Positions 1-8,800 of a DNA stretch of 64,000 nt are shown here, one piece after another. The notes beneath the pieces were generated by a model. The model saw nothing but the letters and a program-made list of their open reading frames with translations. It made no database searches and had not been told where the DNA came from. The stretch spans positions 38,821-102,820 of the forward strand of contig JAIMBF010000001.1 in NCBI GenBank assembly GCA_023511585.1. The letters are read 5' to 3'. The stretch is from Terriglobia bacterium (GTDB lineage: Bacteria; Pseudomonadota; Alphaproteobacteria; Acetobacterales; Acetobacteraceae). Position 1 is the stretch's first letter, and each line of letters begins with the position of its first letter. Position numbers and translations under genes: made by a program.

Positions 1-720
1 ACCCAATGCCGCTGACCATGGTGCCGCTGGCCACACCGCCCGCGGACACAACCTCCGTGCCGCCGACGCTGACCACGGCGTTGCTGGTTACGCCGCCCGA
101 AGAGACAATCTCCGTGCCGCCGGAGCTGACCACGGTGCTGCTGGCCACGCCGCCCGAGGAGACAATCTCCTTGCCACCGGAGCTAACCACGGTGTCGCTG
201 GCCACGCCGCCCGAGGAGACAATCTCCGTGCCACCGGAGCTAACCACGGTGTCGCTGGCCACGCCGCCCGCGGACACAACCTCAAAGCCGCCGGAGCTGA
301 CCGTGGTATCGCTGGCCACGCCACCCGCAGACACAGTCTCCGCACCGCCGCTGAACACCATCGCACCGCTGGCCACACCGCCCGAGGACACAATCTCCGC
401 ACCGCCGCTGAACACCACCGCACCGCTGGCCACGCCGCCCGCGGACACAATCTCCGCACCGCCGCTGAACACCACCGTGCCGCTGGCCACACCGCCCGAG
501 GACACAATCTCCGCACCGCCGCTGAACACCACCGTGCCGCTGGCCACGCCGCCCGCAGACACAATCTCCGCACCGCCGCTGAACACCACTGTGCCGCTGG
601 CCACACCGCCCGAGGAGACAATCTCCTCGCCACCGCTGAACACCACCGTGCCGCTGGCCGTGCCGCTCGAAAGCACATACTCAGCGCCGCCGGAGCTGAC
701 CATCGTGCTAATGGCCACGC
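1..720 (-). repeat. 57-bp in-frame tandem repeat array (about 12 copies)
   Basis: The motif gccac(a/g)ccgcc recurs every 57 bp (for example at 31, 145, 202, 259, 316, 373, 430, 487, 544 and 601). Each unit encodes 19 residues of the minus-strand surface protein. The right-hand copies (about 320-650) are the most alike; those towards position 1 and beyond 650 have diverged. Such arrays change copy number by slippage or recombination. Confidence 0.85.
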
Positions 721-967
721 CGCCTGCGTCTACAGACTGAAAGCCGGCGTAGCCGACCATAGTGCCGCTGGCCACACCGCCGGAAAAAATCGTGTCGCTG
801 CCGCCAGCCTCGATCAGGCTGCTGATCAGGAACCCCGAATCGTTGATTGTCCCGCCGGAATCCGTGATGCTCACCGCCGAGCCGCCGGAGGAGATGTTCA
901 TCACATCGCTGCTGCTCATCACAATGCCGGAAGAAGTCTGGCCGGAGCTGATGTTATAAGTCGTCAT
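2..967 (-). CDS. strand-loop-strand repeat surface protein (partial, 5' part only)
   Basis: The gene reads leftward from ATG 967-965 and is still open at the window edge, so only the first 322 codons are present. A GGGAGA Shine-Dalgarno lies 6-7 bases upstream. The protein starts MTTYNISSGQTSSGIVMSSS and then falls into near-identical 19-residue units of the form GGVASGTVVFSGGAEIVSA, about 12 copies. This Gly/Ser/Val-rich pattern is the autotransporter passenger strand-loop-strand (AIDA-like) repeat, which folds as a beta-solenoid. In Acetobacteraceae such repeats often open secreted adhesin or Hint-domain proteins; whether this one ends in a Hint or autotransporter domain cannot be seen. No classical N-terminal signal peptide is visible, which would fit type I or another non-Sec export route. 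The repeat type is secure; the function as an adhesin is inferred. Confidence 0.8.
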   Translation of the reverse strand, partial: MTTYNISSGQTSSGIVMSSSDVMNISSGGSAVSITDSGGTINDSGFLISSLIEAGGSDTIFSGGVASGTMVGYAGFQSVDAGGVAISTMVSSGGAEYVLSSGTASGTVVFSGGEEIVSSGGVASGTVVFSGGAEIVSAGGVASGTVVFSGGAEIVSSGGVASGTVVFSGGAEIVSAGGVASGAVVFSGGAEIVSSGGVASGAMVFSGGAETVSAGGVASDTTVSSGGFEVVSAGGVASDTVVSSGGTEIVSSGGVASDTVVSSGGKEIVSSGGVASSTVVSSGGTEIVSSGGVTSNAVVSVGGTEVVSAGGVASGTMVSGIG

Positions 968-998
968 AAGCGTTCTCCCGAAGCGTTCCCCCGATGGT

Positions 999-1298
999 TT
1001 AGTGCTCGGCGCGGCGCCGAGCGGCCAAGTGCGCAGCTCCGAACCCCGGAATGCGCCGAATGGTCGCTTTCACATGCTCCGCGGTGATCAGCCGCGTGCA
1101 TTCAAACTGCCGCGGCGTGGCAAACGCGTTCTTGGTTTTTATGAAGAGGCTAACGCCGTGGATCAGCGCTGCTTTGGTCTCGGTCTCGAAGAAGATATTG
1201 ACTGTATGAAGGGCGGAAAGCCGCACCCACCATTTCCCCACCGGCGCACTGCCGAGGGGCCTTTCGGACGACCCGCTCCTGCTGCCCTCCGCGGCCAC
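999..1298 (-). CDS. hypothetical short ORF upstream of the repeat protein
   Basis: A 99-codon minus-strand frame with a GTG start ends 31 bp before the repeat-protein start. Its C-terminal three quarters (VRLSALHTVNIFFETE onward) has a balanced, protein-like composition, with hydrophobic and charged stretches, but no domain is recognised and no good ribosome binding site was found. It lies within the likely 5' leader of the repeat-protein transcript, so it may instead be untranslated leader. The opposite strand has a comparable frame (1002-1325), so the call is weak. Confidence 0.25.
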   Translation of the reverse strand: MAAEGSRSGSSERPLGSAPVGKWWVRLSALHTVNIFFETETKAALIHGVSLFIKTKNAFATPRQFECTRLITAEHVKATIRRIPGFGAAHLAARRRAEH

Positions 1299-1357
1299 GG
1301 CCGTCGAGGCGATGGGGTGATCTGACGTTCTCGGCCCCCTCCTTCCGCAACCGTTTT

Positions 1358-1386
1358 ACATAAAAAAATCGCTGATTTCCCGTCAA
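1358..1386 (-). promoter_or_regulatory. candidate sigma70 promoter for the repeat-protein gene
   Basis: On the minus strand a TTGACG -35 (plus-strand 1381-1386) and a TTATGT -10 (1358-1363) are separated by exactly 17 bp, in an AT-rich island inside otherwise GC-rich DNA. Transcription would run left through the short frame at 999-1298 into the repeat protein, giving a leader of roughly 380 nt. Confidence 0.4.
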
Positions 1387-1410
1387 GTAATTACAAATTA
1401 CCACGGCATC

Positions 1411-1438
1411 AAATCATCGTGAACAAATCATCGTGAAC
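1411..1438. repeat. 14-bp perfect tandem duplication
   Basis: The 14-mer AAATCATCGTGAAC occurs twice without spacing, at 1411-1424 and 1425-1438, in the intergenic region just upstream of the minus-strand promoter at 1358-1386. It could be a duplicated protein-binding half-site or a simple slippage duplication. Confidence 0.6.
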
Positions 1439-1605
1439 GTTCCCGCGGCTCGCCCCTCAAGCCGCCCGCCACCCCTCAGACCCAAAGGCGTCGCGTTCCC
1501 CGCCCAAGCAAGGCAAGAGATGCCTTGCCCTCAAGCGCGGCTCTCGCTATGTTTGTTGCGGAAGTTGCGAGCCGTTCGCAACTACAGAGCCGCTTCGAGG
1601 GACGC

Positions 1606-1863
1606 ATGGGCAACGATTACAGCCAAATCGCACGGCGTTGCGAGCGCGCGGTGGTCACCGCTTATCGCGACCTCCGCGAGCACGGCCTCTCCGATCTTGA
1701 GGCTTTCACCGCCTGCACCACGCTCTATCGGATCCATCACCCCGAAGCTTCCATCAGCGAAGCCCGCCGCTTGGTGGCGGAGTGGATCGACCACCACGTG
1801 GTGCGGCATGCCACCGGCCCCACGCCCGGCTGCAACTGCCCGGCCGATGAACCGAACCCCTAA
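1606..1863 (+). CDS. hypothetical protein, 85 residues
   Basis: The protein starts MGNDYSQIARRCERAVV and is mostly predicted alpha-helix, with a conserved-looking core (TAYRDLREHGLSDLEAFTAC). It ends in a Cys-containing tail, GCNCPADEPNP. The ATG at 1606 is preferred over an upstream in-frame ATG at 1549 because a GAGGGA ribosome binding site lies 5 bases before it. No signal peptide or membrane segment is seen. It converges on moaB with only 27 bp between the stops. I do not recognise the family; a small cytosolic helical protein is all the sequence supports. Confidence 0.55.
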   Translation: MGNDYSQIARRCERAVVTAYRDLREHGLSDLEAFTACTTLYRIHHPEASISEARRLVAEWIDHHVVRHATGPTPGCNCPADEPNP

Positions 1864-1890
1864 ACTCCCGAAGATTTAACCCTTAAAAAT

Positions 1891-2439
1891 TTATTCCGCC
1901 GCGGCGGTGCGGTGTTCCTGAAGCCGCGGCATCAATTCGACGAGATTGCAGGGGCGATGGCGCGCATCGAGCTGCCAGACCAGGATCTCGTCCCAAGCAT
2001 CTTTCACCGCGTTCGGGCTGCCCGGCAGCGCGAACAGATAGGTGCCTTCAGCCACACCCCCGAGCGCGCGCGATTGCATGGTGGAGGTGCCGATCTTTTG
2101 GTAGCTCAGCATCCGGAAGAGCTCGCCAAATCCCTCGATGCGCTTTTCCATGACGCGTTCGAAGGCCTCGGGCGTCACATCCCGCCCGGTAATGCCGGTC
2201 CCACCCGTGGTAATGATGACATCCACCTCGGGGTCGCTGATCCAGGCGCGGAGCTTGGCCTCAATCGCTGCGATCTCGTCGCGAACGATGCCGCGCGCGA
2301 CCAGCCGATGCCCGGCCTTGGCAATCCGTTCGGCCAACGCATCGCCGGACGTGTCGGTGGCTGCGGTGCGTGAATCCGAAATCGTGAGAATGGCGATATT
2401 AACGGGGACAAAGGCTTTGGTTTCGTCGATTCGGGCCAT
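1891..2439 (-). CDS. moaB: molybdenum cofactor biosynthesis protein B
   Basis: This 182-residue protein of the MoaB/MogA fold carries the hallmark loop TTGGTGITGRDVTPEA (about residues 76-91) that binds molybdopterin. The family adenylates molybdopterin before molybdate insertion in the cytosol. The start chosen is the ATG at 2439-2437, giving MARIDETK, with GAGG about 8 bases upstream. A longer in-frame extension reaches 2733, but it overlaps the neighbouring transglycosylase gene and has poor composition. Length is normal for bacterial MoaB (about 170-180 residues). It lies downstream of slt on the same strand with a 56-bp gap. No other moa gene is in the window. Confidence 0.93.
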   Translation of the reverse strand: MARIDETKAFVPVNIAILTISDSRTAATDTSGDALAERIAKAGHRLVARGIVRDEIAAIEAKLRAWISDPEVDVIITTGGTGITGRDVTPEAFERVMEKRIEGFGELFRMLSYQKIGTSTMQSRALGGVAEGTYLFALPGSPNAVKDAWDEILVWQLDARHRPCNLVELMPRLQEHRTAAAE

Positions 2440-2495
2440 GGCAAAACCTCGCTCATGCATGCGCTCAGGCGCACACACACGCCTGCGCACTGAGG

Positions 2496-4346
2496 TTAGT
2501 GGTACGCCGTTTTTTGCACCGCCGCGCGCTTGCTGCCGGGTCGCATTTCGGCAGAAAGCTGCGGGAAGCGGCCTTCGGCAAGCGCCTCCAGGCTCGGCGC
2601 GGAAAGCCCGAGCCGTGCCGCATAGAGCCAAGTATAGACAAGGACACGCTGAAGATAAAGGCGGGTTTGCTCGGCCGGAATGGCTTCGATGAAGAGCAAC
2701 GGGTCGCCCTTGTCTCGGATGGCCGCGGCCCAATGCGCAAACGCGCTCGGCCCGGCATTATAGCTTCCCAAAAGCCGCAGCAAATCGCCCCGAACGTCCG
2801 AAAGCCCGGCGAGGTGCAGCAAGTATCGTTGCCCAAGCTCCAGATTCACCGCCGGATCCCGCAAAAGCGGTCGCGCGGCTTGGGTTTTGCTCATGCTTGC
2901 CAGAAACTCCGCGGTCAGCGGCCGGATCTGAAGCAGCCCCTGCGCGCCCTTGGGAGAGGTTGCAGAGGCGTCGAAATTCGATTCAAGCCGAGCCAGCGCG
3001 TAAATCAGAGCGGGGTTGAGGCAAAAGCCGCTGCGGGGCGCAAGATGCGGCACGGGCAGGGCGGAAATTTCCTGGACGGTTACCGGCCCATCGCCGCCGC
3101 GCTGCACGAGGGGGCCGAATTCCGCCGTAACATCAAAAAGCTCGGCCGCCTCCGCCACACGTAGCACCGCGCCTTGAAGCCCGGGCGTGTTTTGGCTGCG
3201 GGTCAGCAATTGGCGAAGTTCCGCACCGGCACGCTTGCTCTGGTGGATTTGCAAGAGGGCAAAGGCGCGGCTTCCTTCCTCGGTGGCTGCAATTGCCTCG
3301 ACATCGGCTTCTCCGAGCACGCCGAAGCCGCGGGCGGAGTGCAGCCGTTTCAGAAGACGCGCGGCCAGAATACCGTAAAAGCTTCGCGGCACCGAGGCGG
3401 CGCGTTCCAGGCGAACCCGGGCCCCCTCCGCATCGTGCATCACCCGATGCGCGCGCGCAGCCCAGAAGTTTCCGGCGGCCACAAGCGCTTTCGGAGCGTT
3501 CACACTGCCGGCAGCCGCATCAAACCAGCGCGCGGCTTCGGCAGGGCGATCTTCGCGCCAGGCGACAAGTCCCGCGACATAGGCCGCAAGCCCTACCTCT
3601 CCGCGGCTTTGGTGCCATGCCGCAACGGCCAGCGCGCGTGCGGTGGCGTCTTTGTTGGCGGCGAAGGCCGCGCGCGCCAGCTCTGCGCGCAGCGTCGCGC
3701 CGTAAAGCGGCGTCAGGCCCTTTGTGCGTGCCAAAAGCCGCAAAGCCCGGCCGGGATTCCCGTCACGGGAAAAAATGCGCACGGTTTGGTCCAAAGCGGG
3801 GTTGCGTGGAAAAGACGGCCCGAACGCATCTTCGATCACCGCCATGCTTTCGGAAGCGGCGGGGCTCGCTGCCGTCGCTTGAGGCTGCGAAGGCGGCGCT
3901 GCGGTGTGCGGCTGGCGGCGCAGCAGCAGCGCACGAATGGCCGGCGCGTCCGGAAGGGTGGGGTAGCGGTTCAGCCAATCCGTCAATTCTTCGATACTGG
4001 CCCGATAATGCGGGTTCAAGAACCGATCGGCGAGCACGTGGCCAAAAAGCCCGGCGCCAAGCGGGGAATGGATATCCAACCCTTCCGACTCGCGCACCGC
4101 GGCCGCGATATCGCCGCGCGCCTGCAACGCAAACACCCGCTGGAACCGCACCGCCATCCCCGGCTCCAAGGGCTGCGGCAGCATCACCTCTGTTCTGCCG
4201 TCGGGCGAGACGCGCGGCAGCGCAAAAGCGGTATCATCCGCCTCGGCATACGCTTTGGAAACCGTTGCCCCTGCGATGAAGGCGGCGCCGGCCAGAATGA
4301 CGTGCGCGGCCGGAAAGTTCCAGAACGCGTGACCTATTCCTCGCAT
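2496..4346 (-). CDS. soluble lytic murein transglycosylase (Slt family)
   Basis: A 616-residue periplasmic enzyme that cleaves the MurNAc-GlcNAc bond of peptidoglycan, releasing 1,6-anhydro-MurNAc. The N-terminus has a signal peptide (hydrophobic stretch VILAGAAFIAGATVSKAYA). The middle is a long alpha-superhelical region of short helical repeats. The C-terminus is the SLT catalytic domain, with the putative catalytic Glu455 in ALARLESNFD, the KGAQGLLQ segment and the SYNAGP motif. An upstream TTG (4391) would add 15 unlikely residues, so the ATG at 4346 was taken. Its size and layout match Slt70-like proteins of alphaproteobacteria. Confidence 0.92.
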   Translation of the reverse strand: MRGIGHAFWNFPAAHVILAGAAFIAGATVSKAYAEADDTAFALPRVSPDGRTEVMLPQPLEPGMAVRFQRVFALQARGDIAAAVRESEGLDIHSPLGAGLFGHVLADRFLNPHYRASIEELTDWLNRYPTLPDAPAIRALLLRRQPHTAAPPSQPQATAASPAASESMAVIEDAFGPSFPRNPALDQTVRIFSRDGNPGRALRLLARTKGLTPLYGATLRAELARAAFAANKDATARALAVAAWHQSRGEVGLAAYVAGLVAWREDRPAEAARWFDAAAGSVNAPKALVAAGNFWAARAHRVMHDAEGARVRLERAASVPRSFYGILAARLLKRLHSARGFGVLGEADVEAIAATEEGSRAFALLQIHQSKRAGAELRQLLTRSQNTPGLQGAVLRVAEAAELFDVTAEFGPLVQRGGDGPVTVQEISALPVPHLAPRSGFCLNPALIYALARLESNFDASATSPKGAQGLLQIRPLTAEFLASMSKTQAARPLLRDPAVNLELGQRYLLHLAGLSDVRGDLLRLLGSYNAGPSAFAHWAAAIRDKGDPLLFIEAIPAEQTRLYLQRVLVYTWLYAARLGLSAPSLEALAEGRFPQLSAEMRPGSKRAAVQKTAYH

Positions 4347-4458
4347 GAGCCAGCGCCCTAACGGGCAAGGGCGCCGTTGGCAATGCCTCAAGAATAAGAA
4401 AAGTTTAAAAAATAAGAAAAATTTTATTTAGAGAGTTTTTTGAGATCGGTCATTTTAA

Positions 4459-5256
4459 TCAATTTTTTGTGAAAACACGATCGAGACGTAATTTTAACGT
4501 TATCAAGTCCGCCCATGCCTCCCGCTTCGCCCCCGGGGTGCGCAACAAATAGGCCGGATGATACATCGGCAGCGCCGGCACCGGATCTGCCAGAGAAGGA
4601 ATGCGCACGTCCAGCCATTTTCCGCGCAAGCGGCGGATCCCGGCGTTGTTGCCGGTGATGGCTTTGGTTGCCAGCGCGCCAAGCAGCACCAAAAGCTTCG
4701 GCCGCACCAAGGCAATATGGCGCAACACAAACGGCAAACACAGCGTCACCTCGGCATCGGTGGGGTTGCGGTTGCCCGGCGGGCGCCAGGGAATAACGTT
4801 GGTAATCAAAAACTTACTCCGATCCAGGCCGATGCTGCGGAGCATCCGGTCAAGCAACTGCCCCGAAGGGCCGACGAAAGGCAGGCCGGCACGGTCTTCT
4901 TCGGCGCCTGGGGCTTCGCCGATGAACATCAGACCCGCTTCGGGGTTCCCGTCGGCAAAGACCAGATTGGTCGCGGCGGCGCGGAGCGTGCAGTCCTCGA
5001 AACCGGCGAGGGCAAGCCGGAGTTCCTCGAGAGTCTGCGCCGCGTTCGCGAGGGCTTCGGCGCGCGAGACCGCCCCGCCGCGAAACAAATCCGGCGCAAG
5101 CGCGAAAGAGGCGGGCGATGCAGGGATCGCGCTCGCGACGCTCGGCTGGGACGCCGGCGGCACGGCGCGCCCGCGTCGGTCCAGAGCCTGTTCGCACAGC
5201 GCTTCATCGGCTCCCCATTCCAGTTGCAGTTTCAGCGCCGACAACGCATCCGACAT
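4459..5256 (-). CDS. uracil-DNA glycosylase, family 4-like
   Basis: A 265-residue base-excision repair enzyme predicted to remove uracil from DNA. The signature GEAPGAEEDRAG (about residues 113-124) followed by PFVGPSG is the family 4 active-site and phosphate-binding region. WRPPGNRNPT and the MYHPAYLLR loop near the C-terminus complete the set. The ATG at 5256 is preferred to the GTG 15 bases upstream because GGAGAG lies 6 bases before it. Residues 25-60 are a low-complexity Ala/Pro/Ser linker. The usual iron-sulfur CxxC is absent: the matching region reads FEDCTLRAAATNL with a single Cys. It is transcribed leftward, divergent from the ETF-QO gene. Confidence 0.88.
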   Translation of the reverse strand: MSDALSALKLQLEWGADEALCEQALDRRGRAVPPASQPSVASAIPASPASFALAPDLFRGGAVSRAEALANAAQTLEELRLALAGFEDCTLRAAATNLVFADGNPEAGLMFIGEAPGAEEDRAGLPFVGPSGQLLDRMLRSIGLDRSKFLITNVIPWRPPGNRNPTDAEVTLCLPFVLRHIALVRPKLLVLLGALATKAITGNNAGIRRLRGKWLDVRIPSLADPVPALPMYHPAYLLRTPGAKREAWADLITLKLRLDRVFTKN

Positions 5257-5355
5257 TTTCGCTCTCTCCACGCGTGGCCGATATTGCTCCGTTTGCGCAT
5301 TGCTTTATAGCCAAACCTCCATAGCCAAAGGCAATGCAGCAAGGAGCTCTGGAGA

Positions 5356-6993
5356 ATGAGTGAGCAAACGCCCGCGCGCGAGGTCATGGAGTTTGATGTC
5401 GTCGTGGTCGGCGCGGGGCCGGCCGGGCTTGCCGCGGCCATCCGGCTCAAGCAGTTGGAGCCGGAGCGGAGCGTCTGCGTGGTCGAGAAAGGCAGCGAGG
5501 TCGGGGCACATATCCTCTCCGGCGCGGTCATGGAACCCAGGGCTTTGAACGAGCTTCTGCCTGGCTGGAACCCGGAGGAGATTCCGCTTGCCACGCCTGC
5601 CCGGGACGATCGGTTTCTCTTGCTGACCGAAAAACGCGCGTTTCGTTTGCCCACGCCGCCGCAGATGCGGAACGAGGGCAACTATGTCGTCAGCCTCGGC
5701 AATGTCTGCCGCTGGCTTGCGCAAAAGGCGGAAGCCCTGGGCGTGGAGATTTATCCGGGATTTGCCGCGGCGGATTTTCTGGAAGAAGACGGCCGCGTGG
5801 TCGGCATTCTCACGGGCGATATGGGGGTGCGTAAGGATGGCACGCCGGGCCCGAACTATCAGCCGGGCATGGCGCTTCGCGCCGCTTACACGCTGGTTGC
5901 GGAAGGCTGCCGCGGGTCGCTGGCGAAGCGGCTCATCGGGCGGTTCGGGCTGGCAAAGGAGTCCGCGCCGCAAACCTACGCTCTGGGCGTTAAGGAATTG
6001 TGGGAAATTCCCCGCGAAAAACATACGCCGGGTTTGGTCATTCACACCATCGGCTGGCCGCTGGATTGGAAAACCTACGGCGGCTCGTTTATCTATCATT
6101 TCGGCGAAGGGCTGGTATCGCTCGGCTTCGTGGTGGGGCTTGATTACCGCAACCCGTGGCTTTCGCCGTTTGAGGAACTGCAGCGATTCAAGATCCATCC
6201 GGCCATCCGGACCATGTTCGAGGGCGGCCGGCGCATCGGTTACGGGGCGCGCGCCTTGGTAGAGGGCGGGCTGCAAGCCCTGCCGGGATTGACCTTTCCG
6301 GGCGGGCTTTTGATCGGCGATGCCGCCGGGTTTCTGAACGTGCCGAAAATCAAGGGCTCGCATGCGGCGATGAAATCCGGCATGATGGCGGCCGAAGCGG
6401 TGGCGGAGGCATTGCGTGGCGATCGCCCGGCCGAACTTTCCACCTATCCGGAGCGATTCCGCGCAAGCTGGCTTTGGCAGGAGCTTTATCAGGCGCGGAA
6501 TATCCGCCCGGGCTTTGCCAAGTTTGGGCTATGGGGCGGGCTTTTGCACGCGGGGCTGGACACTTATGTCTTCCGCGGACGCGCGCCCTGGACGTTGCGG
6601 CATGCCCATCCCGACCACGCCACGCTGCTTCCCGCGGACAAAGCCACGCCCATTGCTTACCCGAAACCCGATGGCATACTCACATTCGATCGGTTGAGTT
6701 CGGTGTTTATCAGCAATGCCAACCATGAGGAGGATCAGCCTTGCCACTTGAAGCTTCGGGATCCTGCGCGTTGGTTTCCGGAGAATTGGCAACGTTTTCG
6801 AAGCCCGGAAAGTCGCTACTGCCCGGCAGGGGTCTACGAGGTGGTCGGGGCGGAAGAGGGAGCACCGAAATTACAAATCAATGCACCCAATTGCGTGCAT
6901 TGCAAAACCTGCGACATAAAGGATCCCGGGCAAAACATCGATTGGGTTCCCCCCGAGGGCGGCGGCGGGCCCAATTATCCGGGCGGTATGTGA
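5356..6993 (+). CDS. etfD: electron transfer flavoprotein-ubiquinone oxidoreductase
   Basis: A 545-residue membrane-associated FAD and 4Fe-4S enzyme that passes electrons from reduced ETF (fed by acyl-CoA and related dehydrogenases) to ubiquinone. The FAD-binding VVGAGPAGLAAA motif is at about residues 17-28 and the E-K-G-x4-G-x-H motif follows. The C-terminus carries the cluster ligands: one Cys in SRYCPAGVYEV and three in NCVHCKTCDIKDP. GGAGA precedes the ATG. Length matches the family. The acyl-CoA dehydrogenase at 50.7-52.4 kb is a plausible source of electrons. Confidence 0.95.
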   Translation: MSEQTPAREVMEFDVVVVGAGPAGLAAAIRLKQLEPERSVCVVEKGSEVGAHILSGAVMEPRALNELLPGWNPEEIPLATPARDDRFLLLTEKRAFRLPTPPQMRNEGNYVVSLGNVCRWLAQKAEALGVEIYPGFAAADFLEEDGRVVGILTGDMGVRKDGTPGPNYQPGMALRAAYTLVAEGCRGSLAKRLIGRFGLAKESAPQTYALGVKELWEIPREKHTPGLVIHTIGWPLDWKTYGGSFIYHFGEGLVSLGFVVGLDYRNPWLSPFEELQRFKIHPAIRTMFEGGRRIGYGARALVEGGLQALPGLTFPGGLLIGDAAGFLNVPKIKGSHAAMKSGMMAAEAVAEALRGDRPAELSTYPERFRASWLWQELYQARNIRPGFAKFGLWGGLLHAGLDTYVFRGRAPWTLRHAHPDHATLLPADKATPIAYPKPDGILTFDRLSSVFISNANHEEDQPCHLKLRDPARWFPENWQRFRSPESRYCPAGVYEVVGAEEGAPKLQINAPNCVHCKTCDIKDPGQNIDWVPPEGGGGPNYPGGM

Positions 6994-7111
6994 ATTCTCG
7001 GGAAGAAAGCGAGGCGAAAGCGACTATTTTTACACGCAGCCGGCCGGGTGTCGGTGGGAGGAAAGTTTCCGAAACCTTTTACGGCGTGGCGAAACCCTGT
7101 AGGATTGAAAA

Positions 7112-8800
7112 ATGATGCAAATGGTTTCTCGTCCGCGCGGCGTCCTTCTTGCAATCACGCTCCTGTCCGCCTGCGCGGCAAGGAATGCGGTGGACCCGCC
7201 GGATCCATCCAATTTGTATGGAGATTTCCTGATCGGCACCTATGCCGCCGATCACGATGATTTTGAAACCGCCGCCACCGCGCTGCTGGCCGCGCATGAA
7301 AAAGATCCGTCCAGCCAGGACATTCTGGAGCGCGCGTTTTTGGCGAGCCTCCTGGACGGGCAACCCGAAGCTTTGCGGCTTGCTCCCCAGCTTCCCCAGA
7401 ATGCAACGGCCCAGTTGCTGCTTGCTAATGAAGCGGCCCGCGCCGGGGATTGGGACCGCGCCGCCGCGCGCTTCGATGCGCTGCCGCATGAAGGAGTAAC
7501 CCAGCTGGTCCAGCCCTTGCTGGTGGCCTGGGCAGAGCAAGGCGCCGGCCGCACGGATGCGGCAGAGGCCACCCTGCGGCCCTATCTGGAACGCAGCCAA
7601 TTGCGGGCGGTCTATCTGCTGCATGCGGCCTTGATCGCCGATGTTGCCGGCCGCGGCGCGGATGCCGAGCGATTTTACCAGGCTGCGGCGCAGCAATATG
7701 GCGGGCTCAATTTGCGGCTTGGGCAGCTTCTGGCAAGCTGGAAAGCCCGTCAGGGGCAAATGGCCGAGGCCACGAATATCCTCGAGGCGCTTGGGCGCAC
7801 CGGCGATCCGATCGGCATTGTCGTTCCAACCCTGATGAAACACATCACCGCCCAGCCGATCGCAACGCCTACGGACGGAATGGCGGAGGCGTATCTTGCG
7901 CTCGGCGCCTCGTTGGTGCAACAAAACGAACGCGAATACTCCATGGTGCTGGCGCGGCTTGCTCTGGATTTGCGCCCCGATTTCACCGCCGCGCGGTTGT
8001 TGATGGCCGACAATTTTGCCGCCGCCAAGCATTTTCATGCGGCGCTCCATGCGCTCGCGCGTGTGCCGGAGAGCGACCCCTATTATCCGCTTGTGCAATT
8101 GCGCCGGGCTTCCTTCGAAAACCAGGCGGGTGAGAGCGAAGAAGCCATCGCGCTGCTGCACGAGCTGATTGCGGAATATCCCTCGCGCCCCGAAGCGGCG
8201 GCGGAGCTTGGCGATATTCTGCGCGAAAAGAACCGCTATGCGGAGGCCATCGCGGCCTATAATACCGCTATTTCCAGAATCGGCGAACCCCAGCCGGGGA
8301 ATTGGGTGTTGTTCTTCGCCCGCGGGATCGCGTATGACCGCTCCCATGAGTGGGAAAAGGCGGAGGCCGATCTCAAAGAGGCGTTACGCCTTGCGCCCAA
8401 TCAACCTTACGTGCTGAATTATCTCGCCTATTCTTGGGCCGAGCAAAGACGAAATCTCACCGAGGCGCGGCAGATGCTGGAAGCGGCGCTTCGCCAACGC
8501 TCCGACGACGGCGCCATTATCGATAGTCTCGGTTGGGTACTCTTCCGCCAAGGAGATATCCGAGGCGCGGTGCGCATGCTGGAACGGGCGGCAGAGCTGG
8601 AACCCGAGGATGCCACCATCAATGCCCATTTGGGTGATGCCTATTGGGCGGATGGAGCTAAGCTGCAGGCCGCGTATCAATGGCAACTGGCGCTGACGCT
8701 GAAGCCCGATCCCGAGGATATCCCCGCACTGAAAGCAAAGCTGCGGGAAGCACAACTTGCTTTAAGCGGGCAGACAGCGGCGAATGAACAGGCTCGCTAA
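7112..8800 (+). CDS. TPR-repeat lipoprotein
   Basis: A 562-residue protein whose N-terminus ends in a lipobox (LLSAC, Cys21), so it is predicted to be lipidated and anchored in the envelope. The rest is built of tetratricopeptide-like helical hairpins. Clear TPRs lie in the C-terminal half, with alternating large and small residues such as DLKEALRLAPNQPYVLNYLAYSW and its successors. Proteins of this type act as scaffolds in envelope complexes; a partner cannot be named from sequence. The stop codon directly abuts the GTG of ispE, so the two are probably cotranscribed, an arrangement common in alphaproteobacteria. Confidence 0.85.
   Translation: MMQMVSRPRGVLLAITLLSACAARNAVDPPDPSNLYGDFLIGTYAADHDDFETAATALLAAHEKDPSSQDILERAFLASLLDGQPEALRLAPQLPQNATAQLLLANEAARAGDWDRAAARFDALPHEGVTQLVQPLLVAWAEQGAGRTDAAEATLRPYLERSQLRAVYLLHAALIADVAGRGADAERFYQAAAQQYGGLNLRLGQLLASWKARQGQMAEATNILEALGRTGDPIGIVVPTLMKHITAQPIATPTDGMAEAYLALGASLVQQNEREYSMVLARLALDLRPDFTAARLLMADNFAAAKHFHAALHALARVPESDPYYPLVQLRRASFENQAGESEEAIALLHELIAEYPSRPEAAAELGDILREKNRYAEAIAAYNTAISRIGEPQPGNWVLFFARGIAYDRSHEWEKAEADLKEALRLAPNQPYVLNYLAYSWAEQRRNLTEARQMLEAALRQRSDDGAIIDSLGWVLFRQGDIRGAVRMLERAAELEPEDATINAHLGDAYWADGAKLQAAYQWQLALTLKPDPEDIPALKAKLREAQLALSGQTAANEQAR

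Noticed and set aside
1..720. Possible CRISPR or satellite array
   Set aside because: The 57-bp units are contiguous without unique spacers and encode in-frame 19-residue protein repeats.
6..740. 244-codon plus-strand frame across the repeats (TPPA/TTVSLATPPE pattern)
   Set aside because: The minus-strand reading gives a known strand-loop-strand repeat with a proper start and ribosome binding site; the plus-strand frame is its mirror.
3174..4361. 395-codon plus-strand frame opposite the lytic transglycosylase
   Set aside because: Arg/Gly/Gln-rich shadow of a gene with a signal peptide and full catalytic motifs.
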